From the NCBI RefSeq assembly GCF_900163645.1, contig NZ_FUKM01000057.1, positions 434,001 through 498,000 on the forward strand: a stretch of DNA of 64,000 nucleotides, given 5' to 3'. Positions within the stretch are counted from its first letter, which is position 1. Every line of letters starts with the position of its first letter. The DNA comes from Halomonas citrativorans (GTDB lineage Bacteria; Pseudomonadota; Gammaproteobacteria; Pseudomonadales; Halomonadaceae). The notes beneath the pieces are model-generated. The model did no database searches. It was not told the origin of the DNA and worked only from the letters and a program-made list of their open reading frames with translations. The translations under genes and the position numbers were made by a program. Positions 7,670 to 15,685 of this stretch are shown here, piece after piece.

Positions 7670-8530
7670 CTATCGCTCAACCTCATCCGCAAGTATCTGA
7701 ATGATCTCGGATACGAAAGGACTGTCCTGGTCCGCTTGGTGGATTGCGATTTCCATGGCGTCAACAGCAGGCAAGGTCGGAACTTCTTGCATGCCAGAAT
7801 TGACCACGCGCCTTGGAAGAAGACTAATCCCGAGACCGGCATTGACCGCGCTCAGCAGGCCGGCGAGGCTGGAACTCGTGTAAACAAGATGCCATCCGCG
7901 CCTGACGTTATCGAGGGCAGTAATCATTTGGGCGCGATACAATCCATCCGAAGGAAAGGCAACAAGCGGCAGCGGGTCGCAATCGGCCAGCGCATGATTT
8001 TTGCTTTGATACCAGGACAGCGGCTCGGGCCAATGCATTACTCCGCGGGCCTCGCCGCGATGCTGTTTGACCAGAACTAGATCCAGCTCCCCTCGATTAT
8101 AGGCACCGTATAGATTGCGGCTCAGACCACTGGTAACTTCCAGCTTCAAGTTCGGATGCTGCCGGACAAGCGCCGCAAGTACTTGTGTCACCCGGCCCGA
8201 AGCGAAATCCTCGGGCAGACCGAGCCGAAGGGTAATATGACGCGCTACTCCAGACACGACGGCGGCAGCTTCCGCGTTCAGTGCCAGGATACGACGTGCA
8301 TAACCCAGCAGTCGCTCGCCCGCCTCGGTGGGTGTGATGCTATTGCGTCCGCGATCAATCAAAAGCCCGCCTGCCACCTCTTCCAGCCTCATTATCTTCT
8401 GGCTGACCGTTGATTGAGTCGAGTTCAATTGCCGTGCTGCGGCTGTAAAGCTGCGCGTGTCGACCACCGCCACGAAACTGCGCAACAGGTCGGAGTTGAA
8501 CGGCTTATTCGATTTGTCACTGGTTTTCAT
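7670..8530 (-). CDS. LysR-type transcriptional regulator
   Basis: A 286-residue LysR regulator. The N-terminal winged helix-turn-helix reads LLRSFVAVVDTRSFTAAARQLN followed by STQSTVSQKIMRLEE; the remainder is the periplasmic-binding-protein-like effector domain with GLGISLLPRRVV near its end. It is transcribed away from the ankyrin-deaminase-amidohydrolase genes with 78 bp between start codons. By the usual LysR arrangement it probably controls them in response to a substrate or product. It lies inside the accessory segment interrupting the CRISPR array. Confidence 0.9.
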   Translation of the reverse strand: MKTSDKSNKPFNSDLLRSFVAVVDTRSFTAAARQLNSTQSTVSQKIMRLEEVAGGLLIDRGRNSITPTEAGERLLGYARRILALNAEAAAVVSGVARHITLRLGLPEDFASGRVTQVLAALVRQHPNLKLEVTSGLSRNLYGAYNRGELDLVLVKQHRGEARGVMHWPEPLSWYQSKNHALADCDPLPLVAFPSDGLYRAQMITALDNVRRGWHLVYTSSSLAGLLSAVNAGLGISLLPRRVVNSGMQEVPTLPAVDAMEIAIHQADQDSPFVSEIIQILADEVER

Positions 8531-8608
8531 TCAGATATTTAATTTCCAAATGACTTTTTTGTCCACTATATTTTTGTCTATGATTTTTATCAGCAAGAAG
8601 GGACTTTT

Positions 8609-9298
8609 ATGCGCAGCCGCTTACAGGCCACTTTCGCCTTCACTCTCCTCGTAGGATGTATAACCATGATTGATTCCGTTGCTTTTGGCGGAGTCCCTGT
8701 CGCTCAGGCTAATCCTTTGCTGATCTCCGCTGCTGAAAACGATGATATCGCTGGTGTTCGAGAAATGATCGCCAGCGATATACCGCTCGACGCGCGGGAT
8801 AGTCGTGGGCGGACAGCATTACTCGCTGCAACCCATGCGAACCGAGTTGAGACCGCTCGTCTACTTATTAGCGCCGGGGCTGATGTGAACGCTAAAGACG
8901 ACATCGAAGATAGCCCCTACCTCTATGCGGGCGCGCGCGGACATCTGGAAATACTGCAGATGACGCTATCCCATGGCGCTGATTTGGCGAGTGTCAACCG
9001 CTATGGAGGTACGGCGCTGATTCCTGCGGCGGAACGGGGGCATGTGGAGACTGTTCGAACCCTAATAGAGGCCGGCACGGATATTGATCATGTCAACAAC
9101 CTCGGCTGGACGGCGTTGCTGGAGGCTATCATCCTCGGCGATGGCGGACCGCGATACGGAGAGATTGTGGGGCTGCTGGTCGACGCCAACGCGGACGTGA
9201 ACCTGGCTGATAGGGAAGGGATCACGCCGCTGAAACATGCGCGACAACGCGGATATGCTGACATCGCTGGTTTGCTAGAACAGGCGGGTGCGAAATGA
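8609..9298 (+). CDS. exported ankyrin-repeat protein
   Basis: A 229-residue protein with an N-terminal signal peptide (RSRLQATFAFTLLVGCITMI, cleavage probably near VAQA-NP) and about five ankyrin repeats, recognisable by GRTALLAATHANRVETARLL, ISAGADVNAKD, GGTALIPAAERGHVETVRTL and GITPLKHARQRGYADIAGLL. It is likely periplasmic and mediates protein binding; no catalytic part is seen. AAGGGAC precedes the ATG. The stop overlaps the next start as ATGA, so it is translated together with the deaminase fragment. Confidence 0.88.
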   Translation: MRSRLQATFAFTLLVGCITMIDSVAFGGVPVAQANPLLISAAENDDIAGVREMIASDIPLDARDSRGRTALLAATHANRVETARLLISAGADVNAKDDIEDSPYLYAGARGHLEILQMTLSHGADLASVNRYGGTALIPAAERGHVETVRTLIEAGTDIDHVNNLGWTALLEAIILGDGGPRYGEIVGLLVDANADVNLADREGITPLKHARQRGYADIAGLLEQAGAK

Positions 9299-9513
9299 AT
9301 GACAAGGCGTATCTGGACGAGGCGATCAATCTTGCCCACAAGAATGTTGCCAATGGAGGGCGTCCATTCGGTGCCGTGCTGGTCACGGATGGCAAAGTGA
9401 TCAGCCGAGCTGTCGCAGCCACTTGGCATTTTATCGATTGGATCGTTGATTTACCTCTTCGAGGAAAATGGCACTGTCCTGATTCTATCGGAGGCACGAG
9501 CAGTTCCTCCTGA
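9295..9513 (+). pseudogene. truncated nucleoside/guanine deaminase-like gene
   Basis: The first 40 or so residues (MNDKAYLDEAINLAHKNV, GGRPFGAVLV, DGKVISRAV) match the N-terminus of the cytidine-deaminase-fold nucleoside deaminases. After that the sequence changes to WHFIDWIVDLPLRGKW and stops at 9513. The zinc-binding HAE and PCxxC motifs are absent, so the enzyme cannot work. In another frame the region 9424-9530 encodes FEENGTVLILSEARAV and ends at a TGA, suggesting that an internal deletion joined two coding pieces out of frame. The start overlaps the ankyrin gene stop. Confidence 0.7.
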
Positions 9514-9562
9514 GCAGAGCTTAGTCGTATGACTCCAAAACCAGAATTGGAAACACACTGAT

Positions 9563-10750
9563 ATGAATGAATGCATTTACGCCAACGCTTTGACCCCTGA
9601 TGGCAACAAAAGTGATCTCGCCACGCGCGATGGGTGCTTCGTTCCTATCGATACTGTCTCAACCGACGCCAAAAAAATCGATCTTGATGGACTGACTGTC
9701 CTTCCCGTTTTTGTGGAGGGCCATATTCATCTAGATAAGAGCTTTGTTGGCGACGGTTGGTTTCCTCATCGTCCGGTTGGCTCCCTTCGTGAGCGGCTTG
9801 ACGTTGAAAAGCGCCTTCTATCCAGCGCATTGCCGGTTGTTGAACGCGCTGAGGCACTGCTCGCGCAGGCTCACTCTTTTGGCACGGTAGCAATGCGCAG
9901 TCACGTTGATATCGACCCAGTGCTCGGACTCGATAATCTGAATGCCGTCGTTGCTGCCTGCGAGATGTGGAAGGGCCGGGTCGACGTAGAACTCGTTGCT
10001 TTTCCGCAGGCTGGCATTGTGTCTAGTCCCGGTACAGCGGATCTGCTCGATGCCGCCATGCGTGAAGGCGCGACAGTGGTAGGCGGGCTTGATCCTACCG
10101 AGTTTGACGGTGATGCAGATGCGCATCTTGATGTGGTGTTTGGCACGGCCGAGCGCCACGGTGCGAAAATCGACATCCACTTGCATGAGCACGGCGCAGG
10201 CGGTATCAAGCAGATTGAGCGTATTGCCGCACGAGCGGCAGCAGCCGGTATGTCGGGCCTCGTTACCATTAGCCATGCTTACGCACTTGGCGATGTGAGC
10301 CGTGATGAGGCACGTCGTGTGTCGGCGATCCTCGCCGAAGCGGGCGTGTCTATACTAACCAATGCGCCGGGAGATCATCCCTTCCCACCGATTGATGTAC
10401 TACGCGCGGAAGGCGTTCATGTATTCGCGGGCAATGATAATATTCGCGATGCGTGGTGGCCTTACGGCAATGGTGATTTGCTTGAACGCGCGATGCTGAT
10501 CGGCTACCGCTCCGGTCTTTATACCGACGAACAACTGGGTGTCGCTCTTGACATGATCTCGGTGGACTCCGCAAGGGCGATTGGTCGTGCGCTACCGGGA
10601 TTCGCGATCGGTGACGAGGCGAGTTTCGTGATTGTGGACGCACTCAATGCTGCAGCCGCTGTAGCATCACCGCCCTCGGAGCGACTGCTGGTCCAACACG
10701 GCAAAATTGTTCAACCAACTCGCCCGTCGATTCGCTCGCGATTGCTTTGA
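9563..10750 (+). CDS. cytosine-deaminase-like amidohydrolase
   Basis: A 395-residue amidohydrolase-superfamily protein of the CodA / N-isopropylammelide-hydrolase type. Metal-binding motifs are in order: EGHIHLDKS (HxH), DIHLHEHG, TISHAYAL, and FAGNDNIRDAWWPYG near the C-terminus, where CodA has its catalytic Asp. The family removes the amino group from cytosine, creatinine-like or triazine rings in the cytoplasm; the substrate here is unknown. It follows the ankyrin and broken deaminase genes, so a purine/pyrimidine-type catabolic operon controlled by the divergent LysR gene is plausible. It ends 27 bp before the right 14-bp repeat. Confidence 0.85.
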   Translation: MNECIYANALTPDGNKSDLATRDGCFVPIDTVSTDAKKIDLDGLTVLPVFVEGHIHLDKSFVGDGWFPHRPVGSLRERLDVEKRLLSSALPVVERAEALLAQAHSFGTVAMRSHVDIDPVLGLDNLNAVVAACEMWKGRVDVELVAFPQAGIVSSPGTADLLDAAMREGATVVGGLDPTEFDGDADAHLDVVFGTAERHGAKIDIHLHEHGAGGIKQIERIAARAAAAGMSGLVTISHAYALGDVSRDEARRVSAILAEAGVSILTNAPGDHPFPPIDVLRAEGVHVFAGNDNIRDAWWPYGNGDLLERAMLIGYRSGLYTDEQLGVALDMISVDSARAIGRALPGFAIGDEASFVIVDALNAAAAVASPPSERLLVQHGKIVQPTRPSIRSRLL

Positions 10751-10776
10751 AATGGCACACGAGTTTGCCCGTGCGA

Positions 10777-10790
10777 AAACTCAAGATAAG
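10777..10790. repeat. right copy of 14-bp direct repeat
   Basis: Identical to 6895-6908 (AAACTCAAGATAAG). It lies 28 bp before an orphan CRISPR repeat and marks the right border of the accessory segment. Confidence 0.7.
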
Positions 10791-10818
10791 GACAATAATG
10801 TTGAATTTATCTTTTATC

Positions 10819-10846
10819 CACTCCCCGCAGGCGCGGGGATGAACCT
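10819..10846 (+). repeat. orphan CRISPR repeat
   Basis: CTCCCCGCAGGCGCGGGG followed by ATGAACCT matches the older repeat version of the array at 6379-6895 over 24 contiguous bases (only the second, third and last of the 28 positions differ), in the same orientation, nearly 4 kb beyond the array. It is best read as the old terminal repeat, now separated from the array by the accessory segment. Confidence 0.85.
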
Positions 10847-10859
10847 CTTGGCTAGTGAC

Positions 10860-11264
10860 TTACGTCAGATCCATAAAGGGGTTGTAGGCGACTTCCCAGT
10901 AGTGGCCTTCCTGGTCGCGAAAATAACCGGAATAACCGCCCCAGAATACCTCTTCTGCTGGTTTGATTAGCTCGGCGCCTGCGACAACTGCTTGTTGAAG
11001 CACTTGATCAACGGCCTCTTGGCTGGCGACGTTGTGGGCCAGCGTGATACCGCTGAAACCACCTTTTGAGTCATCGGCAATGCCAATGTCGTTAGCCAAT
11101 GATGCTCTGGGAAACAGCGATAGCCAAGCGCCTTCCATTTTGAAAAAGGCCACCTCATCGCTGTCTGTCTCATGTTCTGGCAACTCCAGGCCGTCCCGAT
11201 AGAACTGGATGGCGCGCTTCAGGTCATGCACGCCGAGGGTAATCAGGCTGATCTTGGGTTTCAT
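10860..11264 (-). CDS. VOC (glyoxalase/bleomycin-resistance) family protein
   Basis: A 134-residue single-domain vicinal-oxygen-chelate protein: SLITLGVHDLKRAIQFYRDGL starts the first beta-alpha-beta unit and GYSGYFRDQEGHYWEVAYNP the second, the latter with the typical metal-binding Glu. Members include glyoxalases, dioxygenases and resistance proteins; the substrate cannot be told. The ATG at 11264 has AAGGG upstream. The stop lies 14 bp from the orphan CRISPR repeat, so this gene is probably the resumption of the core chromosome. Confidence 0.85.
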   Translation of the reverse strand: MKPKISLITLGVHDLKRAIQFYRDGLELPEHETDSDEVAFFKMEGAWLSLFPRASLANDIGIADDSKGGFSGITLAHNVASQEAVDQVLQQAVVAGAELIKPAEEVFWGGYSGYFRDQEGHYWEVAYNPFMDLT

Positions 11265-11302
11265 AGCGGTGCCCTTTAGACGTTGTTTTAAATAGGCCGC
11301 TG

Positions 11303-11995
11303 TCACAGGGTCAGATTGTCCTTACGTACCTCTAACTGCTCCAGACGCTGTTTCAATAGCCCTGGAAAGCGTGCATACCAGGTCTGATTGAGCGGGGAGG
11401 GGTGCGGCAGCGGGTAGAGTGTAAAGGTTTGCGCTGCGCCCTTGTCATCTTCTAGTGTCACCTCGATGCTACTTTCAAAGCGGTCCTCTTGCTTCCAGAA
11501 GGCTTCCAGCCTGTCGCGTTCCTCTTTTGAACGGCCAATACCGAACCACAGGAAAGCTTCACGCCCCAGCGTAATCAGCGTTCGTCCTTCCCAGCGCGAT
11601 ATCAGCACTTCGTTCATTAAACCGTGAAAGTGACGTTTAACCTTCATCGACCACGCCTTGTTGCCTACGGGCTTGTAGGGCACGGTATTGATCCAGAAAA
11701 AGTGCTCGCCCACGGCTTTTGATGCTGTAAAGTCCGGCATCGTCTCGCCGTAAAGCTGCTCATAAAGCGCTTTTCTGACCAACTGGCCACCAGCACCGAT
11801 AAACGGCTCGCCGTGACGCACCTCGTCGCGGCCTGGGTCGCGGCCAAAAAAGCCGATGCGCAGGTTCGGCTTGCCAAGGCCGATGATCGGCGCCAATGGA
11901 TCGCGTTCAAAACGTTCGTAGACCTCGACATCAATCCCTTCGATGTCTGCCGCCAAGGCTCTGAATTTCTTCTCCTGAGTTGGCGTTAGTGACAT
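11303..11995 (-). CDS. uracil-DNA glycosylase superfamily protein
   Basis: A 230-residue protein of the UDG fold. IGFFGRDPGRDEVRHGEPF is the motif-1 region (GxDPGxDE-like) with GAGGQLVRKAL after it, and LPHPSPLNQTWYARFPGLL near the end is the DNA-intercalating motif 2 (HPSPLN). The family excises deaminated or damaged bases; whether this member is an active uracil glycosylase is uncertain. GAGGT lies 6 nt before the ATG. It stands 38 bp upstream of the VOC gene, probably co-transcribed. Confidence 0.82.
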   Translation of the reverse strand: MSLTPTQEKKFRALAADIEGIDVEVYERFERDPLAPIIGLGKPNLRIGFFGRDPGRDEVRHGEPFIGAGGQLVRKALYEQLYGETMPDFTASKAVGEHFFWINTVPYKPVGNKAWSMKVKRHFHGLMNEVLISRWEGRTLITLGREAFLWFGIGRSKEERDRLEAFWKQEDRFESSIEVTLEDDKGAAQTFTLYPLPHPSPLNQTWYARFPGLLKQRLEQLEVRKDNLTL

Positions 11996-12026
11996 CGTTC
12001 TACCTCTTTGTTAACCAATGTCGGGT

Positions 12027-12776
12027 TCAGACGAACCACTCTTGGGCTGTCCGCCATAAGCACATGCCAAAAAAGTAGACCGAGGCGACGCCCCATCCCC
12101 ATAGTGCCCAAACAGCATGCTCAGTGCTTGGGAGGATAAGAAGCGTTGCACAGAGGCACCACAACAACGTAACGGCGATATTAAGCGGCATAAATTTGCG
12201 CACCCGGAAGGGGTGCAGGAACTTCATGCGAGTGACGGTGAGAATGGCCAGGACGATGATGGCGGCAAAGGTAAGCCAAGGCGGGAAGTCGAGAATATAG
12301 AAATAGGCTGCAGCGATATTCCAGGCGGCCGGAAAGCCAACAAAATAGTTATCCTGGCTTTTCATATTGGTGTTGCAGAAACAGAACATCGACGAAAGCA
12401 GGATAATAAACACCGCCAGCAGTGAAAAACCGGTCGGCAAATCGATAAAGTAGTAGATAAACAGGGCGGGAATAAACGCCCAAGTGAGATAATCAATGAC
12501 CATATCCAGCGTTGAGCCATCGAAGTGCGGCAGGATGGTCTTCACTTCATACTTACGCGCCAACGTGCCGTCGAAGCCATCTACCATCATCGCCGCCCCC
12601 AGCCAGAGCAGACAAGCCACCGGGTTATCGTCGATCAGGGCCAATAGCGCCATGACGCCCAGCAGTACGCCGCTAGCAGTAAGTGCATGTACGCTCCATG
12701 CTTTGCATCGCGATGCGTGGGAATCTGCTTGCGAAGAGAGCGGTTGAACCACATTAAACCCCGTTGAGAACGTCAT
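12027..12776 (-). CDS. pcs: phosphatidylcholine synthase
   Basis: A 249-residue polytopic CDP-alcohol phosphotransferase. AWSVHALTASGVLLG and MMVDGFDGTLARKYEVKTIL, then PHFDGSTLDMVIDYLTW, form the bacterial Pcs version of the catalytic motif (DGxxAR plus two spaced Asp residues), which transfers phosphatidyl from CDP-diacylglycerol to choline. About eight membrane segments follow the usual pattern. The product, phosphatidylcholine, is a membrane lipid, and choline is plentiful to halophiles that take up betaine precursors. Expressed alone; 250 bp downstream of tag. Confidence 0.9.
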   Translation of the reverse strand: MTFSTGFNVVQPLSSQADSHASRCKAWSVHALTASGVLLGVMALLALIDDNPVACLLWLGAAMMVDGFDGTLARKYEVKTILPHFDGSTLDMVIDYLTWAFIPALFIYYFIDLPTGFSLLAVFIILLSSMFCFCNTNMKSQDNYFVGFPAAWNIAAAYFYILDFPPWLTFAAIIVLAILTVTRMKFLHPFRVRKFMPLNIAVTLLWCLCATLLILPSTEHAVWALWGWGVASVYFFGMCLWRTAQEWFV

Positions 12777-12933
12777 GTTCTGCTGCTGTTTGGTGTATAG
12801 ATAAGCGTGTCAGTCAATACACTACTACAAGAAGGCACACCGAGAATACGCAGGCCGTTGAACTGCTCTAAGCATGGCCGTTTCTGGCGCCGTCCGCCAG
12901 GCGATTGTCGGAGTCCTAACGTATGTAGAAGCC

Positions 12934-13542
12934 TTAAACGGGCCGCTGGAACTGAAAGCGCGCCTGCTCTGCGCGCTCACGTGTTACGCAGGTCAGCGAG
13001 TGATCATTGATTAGCCCCATCGCCTGCATCAACGCAAAGGCCGTTGTGGGGCCAATAAACGTCCAGCCGCGCTTCTTTAATGCTTTGGAGAGAGCGATGG
13101 ATTCAGGCGACACGGTCTGGGTTTGCGGCGCTTTTAACGCATCATGCGTAGGCTCGAAGCGCCAGAAAAACGCTGCCAGCGAACCTTCCTGTACAACTAA
13201 TTCCTGTGCCCGTTGCGCGTTGTTGACCGCCGCCTCAATTTTGCCGCGATGGCGAATAATGCCCGCGTCTTGCAGTAAGCGCTGCACATCACGCTCATCA
13301 AAACACGCGACCTGATGAAAATCGAAGTGGTGAAAGGCCGCGCGAAAGTTCTCGCGCTTGTTGAGAATCGTCCGCCAGCTTAAGCCCGACTGAAAGCTTT
13401 CCAGGCAGAGCTTTTCAAACAGGCGCTGATCGTTATCAACGGGAAAGCCCCACTCATTATCGTGGTAGGGCAGAAACTCCGGTGCACCGCCGCACCAGTA
13501 GCAGCGCGATTGGCCATCGGGGGCGATAAATTCGTTCGCCAT
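12934..13542 (-). CDS. tag: DNA-3-methyladenine glycosylase I
   Basis: A 202-residue Tag protein that removes 3-methyladenine from alkylated DNA. It has the family N-terminus RCYWCGGAPEFLPYHDNEWG with zinc-binding Cys and His, the catalytic-site Glu region FEKLCLESFQSGLSWRTIL, and the C-terminal GWTFIGPTTAFALMQAMG, INDH. AGGGG lies 8 nt before the ATG. The upstream region holds an inverted repeat at 13561-13586. Confidence 0.95.
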   Translation of the reverse strand: MANEFIAPDGQSRCYWCGGAPEFLPYHDNEWGFPVDNDQRLFEKLCLESFQSGLSWRTILNKRENFRAAFHHFDFHQVACFDERDVQRLLQDAGIIRHRGKIEAAVNNAQRAQELVVQEGSLAAFFWRFEPTHDALKAPQTQTVSPESIALSKALKKRGWTFIGPTTAFALMQAMGLINDHSLTCVTRERAEQARFQFQRPV

Positions 13543-13560
13543 AGTGATTCCCCTGTTTTA

Positions 13561-13586
13561 GTTATAAAAATGTCAGGATTTATAAC
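13561..13586. promoter_or_regulatory. inverted repeat between mocR-type gene and tag
   Basis: GTTATAAA and TTTATAAC form perfect 8-bp arms separated by 10 bp, in the 37-bp gap just upstream of tag and overlapping the stop of the MocR-type gene. It could be an operator or AT-rich promoter element for tag; no T-run for termination follows on the minus strand. The regulator is unknown. Confidence 0.35.
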
Positions 13587-15058
13587 GATGTTAGATTTAG
13601 CCATGCGTGGCTGAGCCAGCGGCCCGCACGTAGTAGCTCATCCTCCGTCGCACCCGCATAGCCCAGCACAAGGCCTGCGCGCTGGGGCTGCCCCAGATAG
13701 TACCGAGATAGCGGGGAGAGCGTAATGTGTGCCTGTTGGGCCAGTTCAACCAAGCGCGCTTCCTGATTTAAAGTATCCAACTCGGCGACCAGATGCATCC
13801 CTGCATGGCCGGAGGAGAGCTTTAAACCAGCTTCGGTAGCAGGAGCCAGCGCACGGCGCAGGCAGGCTTGACGCTGACGATAGCCAATGCGCATTCGGGC
13901 GATATGGCGTGAAAAGTCACCTTTGGCAATGAACTCAGCAAGCGCCGACTGAATGGGATAGTTGCCTTCGCGGTGCAGGCGGGCGTGAGCCAACCGGAAC
14001 GTATCGGTCAACGCCTCGGGCAGCACGATATAACCCAGCCTAAGGCCCGGGTAGAGCACCTTGCTGAACGTGCCGATATAGATGACGGATGCCTGTTCCG
14101 ATAAACCTTGAAGCGACGGCGTGGGCGGTGTGTCGTAGCGAAACTCGCTGTCGTAGTCATCCTCAATGACCCAGGCGCCGTGCCTGGCTGCGTATTCCAG
14201 TAAGGCCAAACGTCGTGGAACCGGCATGGTAACGCCACTCGGGTATTGATGGGAGGGCGTCACGTAGATCAAGCGCGGCGAAGGCGTATTAGCCGGACAA
14301 CACACCGGGTTCAGCCCGTCCTCATCGACCGGCACAGGGATAATGTTCAGTCCCGCTGCCAAAAAGCAGGTTTGTGCGCCGCCGTAGCCGGGCTCTTCCA
14401 TCCACACTGAGTCGCCGCTATCGGTCAGCAACTGGGCCACCAGTTCGAACGCCTGCTGCGCGCCTTGCGTGATCACAATCTGCTCAGGGCGACAACGCAC
14501 TGCGCGGGAAAGCGTCAGGTAATCACCCAATGCCTCTTTAAGCGCGGGCAAGCCGCCATGCGTTTGATAGGAAAGCCATGCCGTATCGGCCTGGCGATAG
14601 TGGCGCCTTAACAGGCGCTGCCACTGAGCATGGGGGAACAGATCCAGCCCCGGCACGCCCGGCGCAAACGCTTGATAGTGTTGGCTTAGCGTACCGCAGC
14701 GGCCAATCAGCGCCTGCCCGCGTGTTGAGTAGCTAAACGCCGCTTCCAAAAGTGGCTTGGGTGGAGCCGGTAGATTAGGCAGGTTGGCCACGTACATCCC
14801 TGCGCCTCGCCGAGAGATGATCAACCCCTCGGCTAACAGCCGATCCATCGCCGCCAGCACGGTATTACGGCTGATACCCAAGCCGTGAGCCAGGTGCCGT
14901 GAAGAGGGCAAATGACTCCCGGCGGCCAGTTCGCCGTGTTGAATCCAGCGGCGCAACGCGCTGTAAAGCTGATGTACCAGCGTAGTTGTTCCTTGGGTAC
15001 CCATCTGTAGCGCCAAGGCATCAATAAGCCATTCACTCGACGGCGTTCGCTGCTTCAC
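13580..15058 (-). CDS. MocR/PdxR-type GntR regulator with aminotransferase domain
   Basis: A 492-residue regulator: residues 1-90 hold a GntR winged helix (LYSALRRWIQHGELAAGSHL, PSSRHLAHGLGISRNTVLAAM), and the remainder a fold-type I PLP aminotransferase domain, with the PLP-lysine region YIGTFSKVLYPGLRLGYIV and the DYDSEFRY Asp motif. MocR proteins sense PLP or amino compounds and usually act on a divergent gene. The start is GTG at 15058 with GAGGGA upstream. The GNAT acetyltransferase gene begins 93 bp away on the other strand and is the likely target. Confidence 0.93.
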   Translation of the reverse strand: MKQRTPSSEWLIDALALQMGTQGTTTLVHQLYSALRRWIQHGELAAGSHLPSSRHLAHGLGISRNTVLAAMDRLLAEGLIISRRGAGMYVANLPNLPAPPKPLLEAAFSYSTRGQALIGRCGTLSQHYQAFAPGVPGLDLFPHAQWQRLLRRHYRQADTAWLSYQTHGGLPALKEALGDYLTLSRAVRCRPEQIVITQGAQQAFELVAQLLTDSGDSVWMEEPGYGGAQTCFLAAGLNIIPVPVDEDGLNPVCCPANTPSPRLIYVTPSHQYPSGVTMPVPRRLALLEYAARHGAWVIEDDYDSEFRYDTPPTPSLQGLSEQASVIYIGTFSKVLYPGLRLGYIVLPEALTDTFRLAHARLHREGNYPIQSALAEFIAKGDFSRHIARMRIGYRQRQACLRRALAPATEAGLKLSSGHAGMHLVAELDTLNQEARLVELAQQAHITLSPLSRYYLGQPQRAGLVLGYAGATEDELLRAGRWLSHAWLNLTSL

Positions 15059-15151
15059 TGGTTCCCTCGCTATTTAATAAACTGGTTCTTCACCAAGAGC
15101 CACTATAACGAGAGACTTGCCTATTCCCACCTCTTTTTAAGGAGCGCCACT

Positions 15152-15610
15152 GTGAATAACGTTCGGGCTGCCGTACTTGATGACTTGGACGCGCTTAGCG
15201 TACTGCTGGATGACTATCGCCAGTTTTATCAGCAACAAAGCGACCTAAAGGGCGCTCGCTACTTTTTAAGCCAACGCTTTGGGTTGGGCGACTCGTTCAT
15301 TCTAGTGAGTGAAGAGGCGCAGGGAAAAATCAGCGGGTTTGTGCAGCTTTTTCCCGGTTTATCTACGGTAGGCATGAGTGCACGGTGGACGTTGAACGAT
15401 CTTTACGTGCTGCCTGAGTATCGCAGCCAAGGCGTAGGCCGGGCGCTAATGAGCGCTGCCGCCGATTTGGCCCAAGACCACGGTGTTACAAGGCTGGTAT
15501 TGATGACGCAGGTGGAGAACAAGCGCGCGCAGCGTCTGTATGAAGCACTTGGCTGGCAGCGCAATACGGCGTTTTATAGCTATCTGCTGGATGTGAACCA
15601 GCGTGAGTAG
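15152..15610 (+). CDS. GNAT family N-acetyltransferase
   Basis: A 152-residue acetyltransferase of the GNAT fold. The acetyl-CoA-binding stretch is YVLPEYRSQGVGRALMSAAA (R/QxxGxG/A type), followed by LVLMTQVENKRAQRLYEALGW. The acceptor is unknown. GTG at 15152 is the start, with AAGGAG about 8 nt upstream. Its divergent partner is a MocR-type regulator, which suggests control by an amine or vitamin B6-linked signal. Confidence 0.87.
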   Translation: MNNVRAAVLDDLDALSVLLDDYRQFYQQQSDLKGARYFLSQRFGLGDSFILVSEEAQGKISGFVQLFPGLSTVGMSARWTLNDLYVLPEYRSQGVGRALMSAAADLAQDHGVTRLVLMTQVENKRAQRLYEALGWQRNTAFYSYLLDVNQRE

Positions 15611-15652
15611 AGTAGGAGAATCAAGCAGAGAATCATGTTCGCTGATGGGGCT

Positions 15653-15678
15653 CCTGGCCCGGCATTCGCCGGGCCAGG
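15653..15678. terminator. stem-loop between convergent GNAT and ribH2 genes
   Basis: CCTGGCCCGGC and its complement form an 11-bp GC stem with a four-base loop in the 75-bp gap between the two converging genes. It lacks a clear T-run on either side, so it may act as a bidirectional barrier or mRNA 3'-end stabiliser rather than a textbook terminator. Confidence 0.55.
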
Positions 15679-15685
15679 ATAACGA

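Noticed and set aside
7619..8080. Plus-strand frame opposite the LysR gene
   Set aside because: It is the antisense shadow of the LysR effector domain; no family features and no ribosome binding site.
6895..10790. The 14-bp direct repeat as target-site duplication of the IS3 element
   Set aside because: IS3 elements make 3-4 bp duplications, and the IS remnant ends at 7612, far from the right copy. Another event must explain the repeat.
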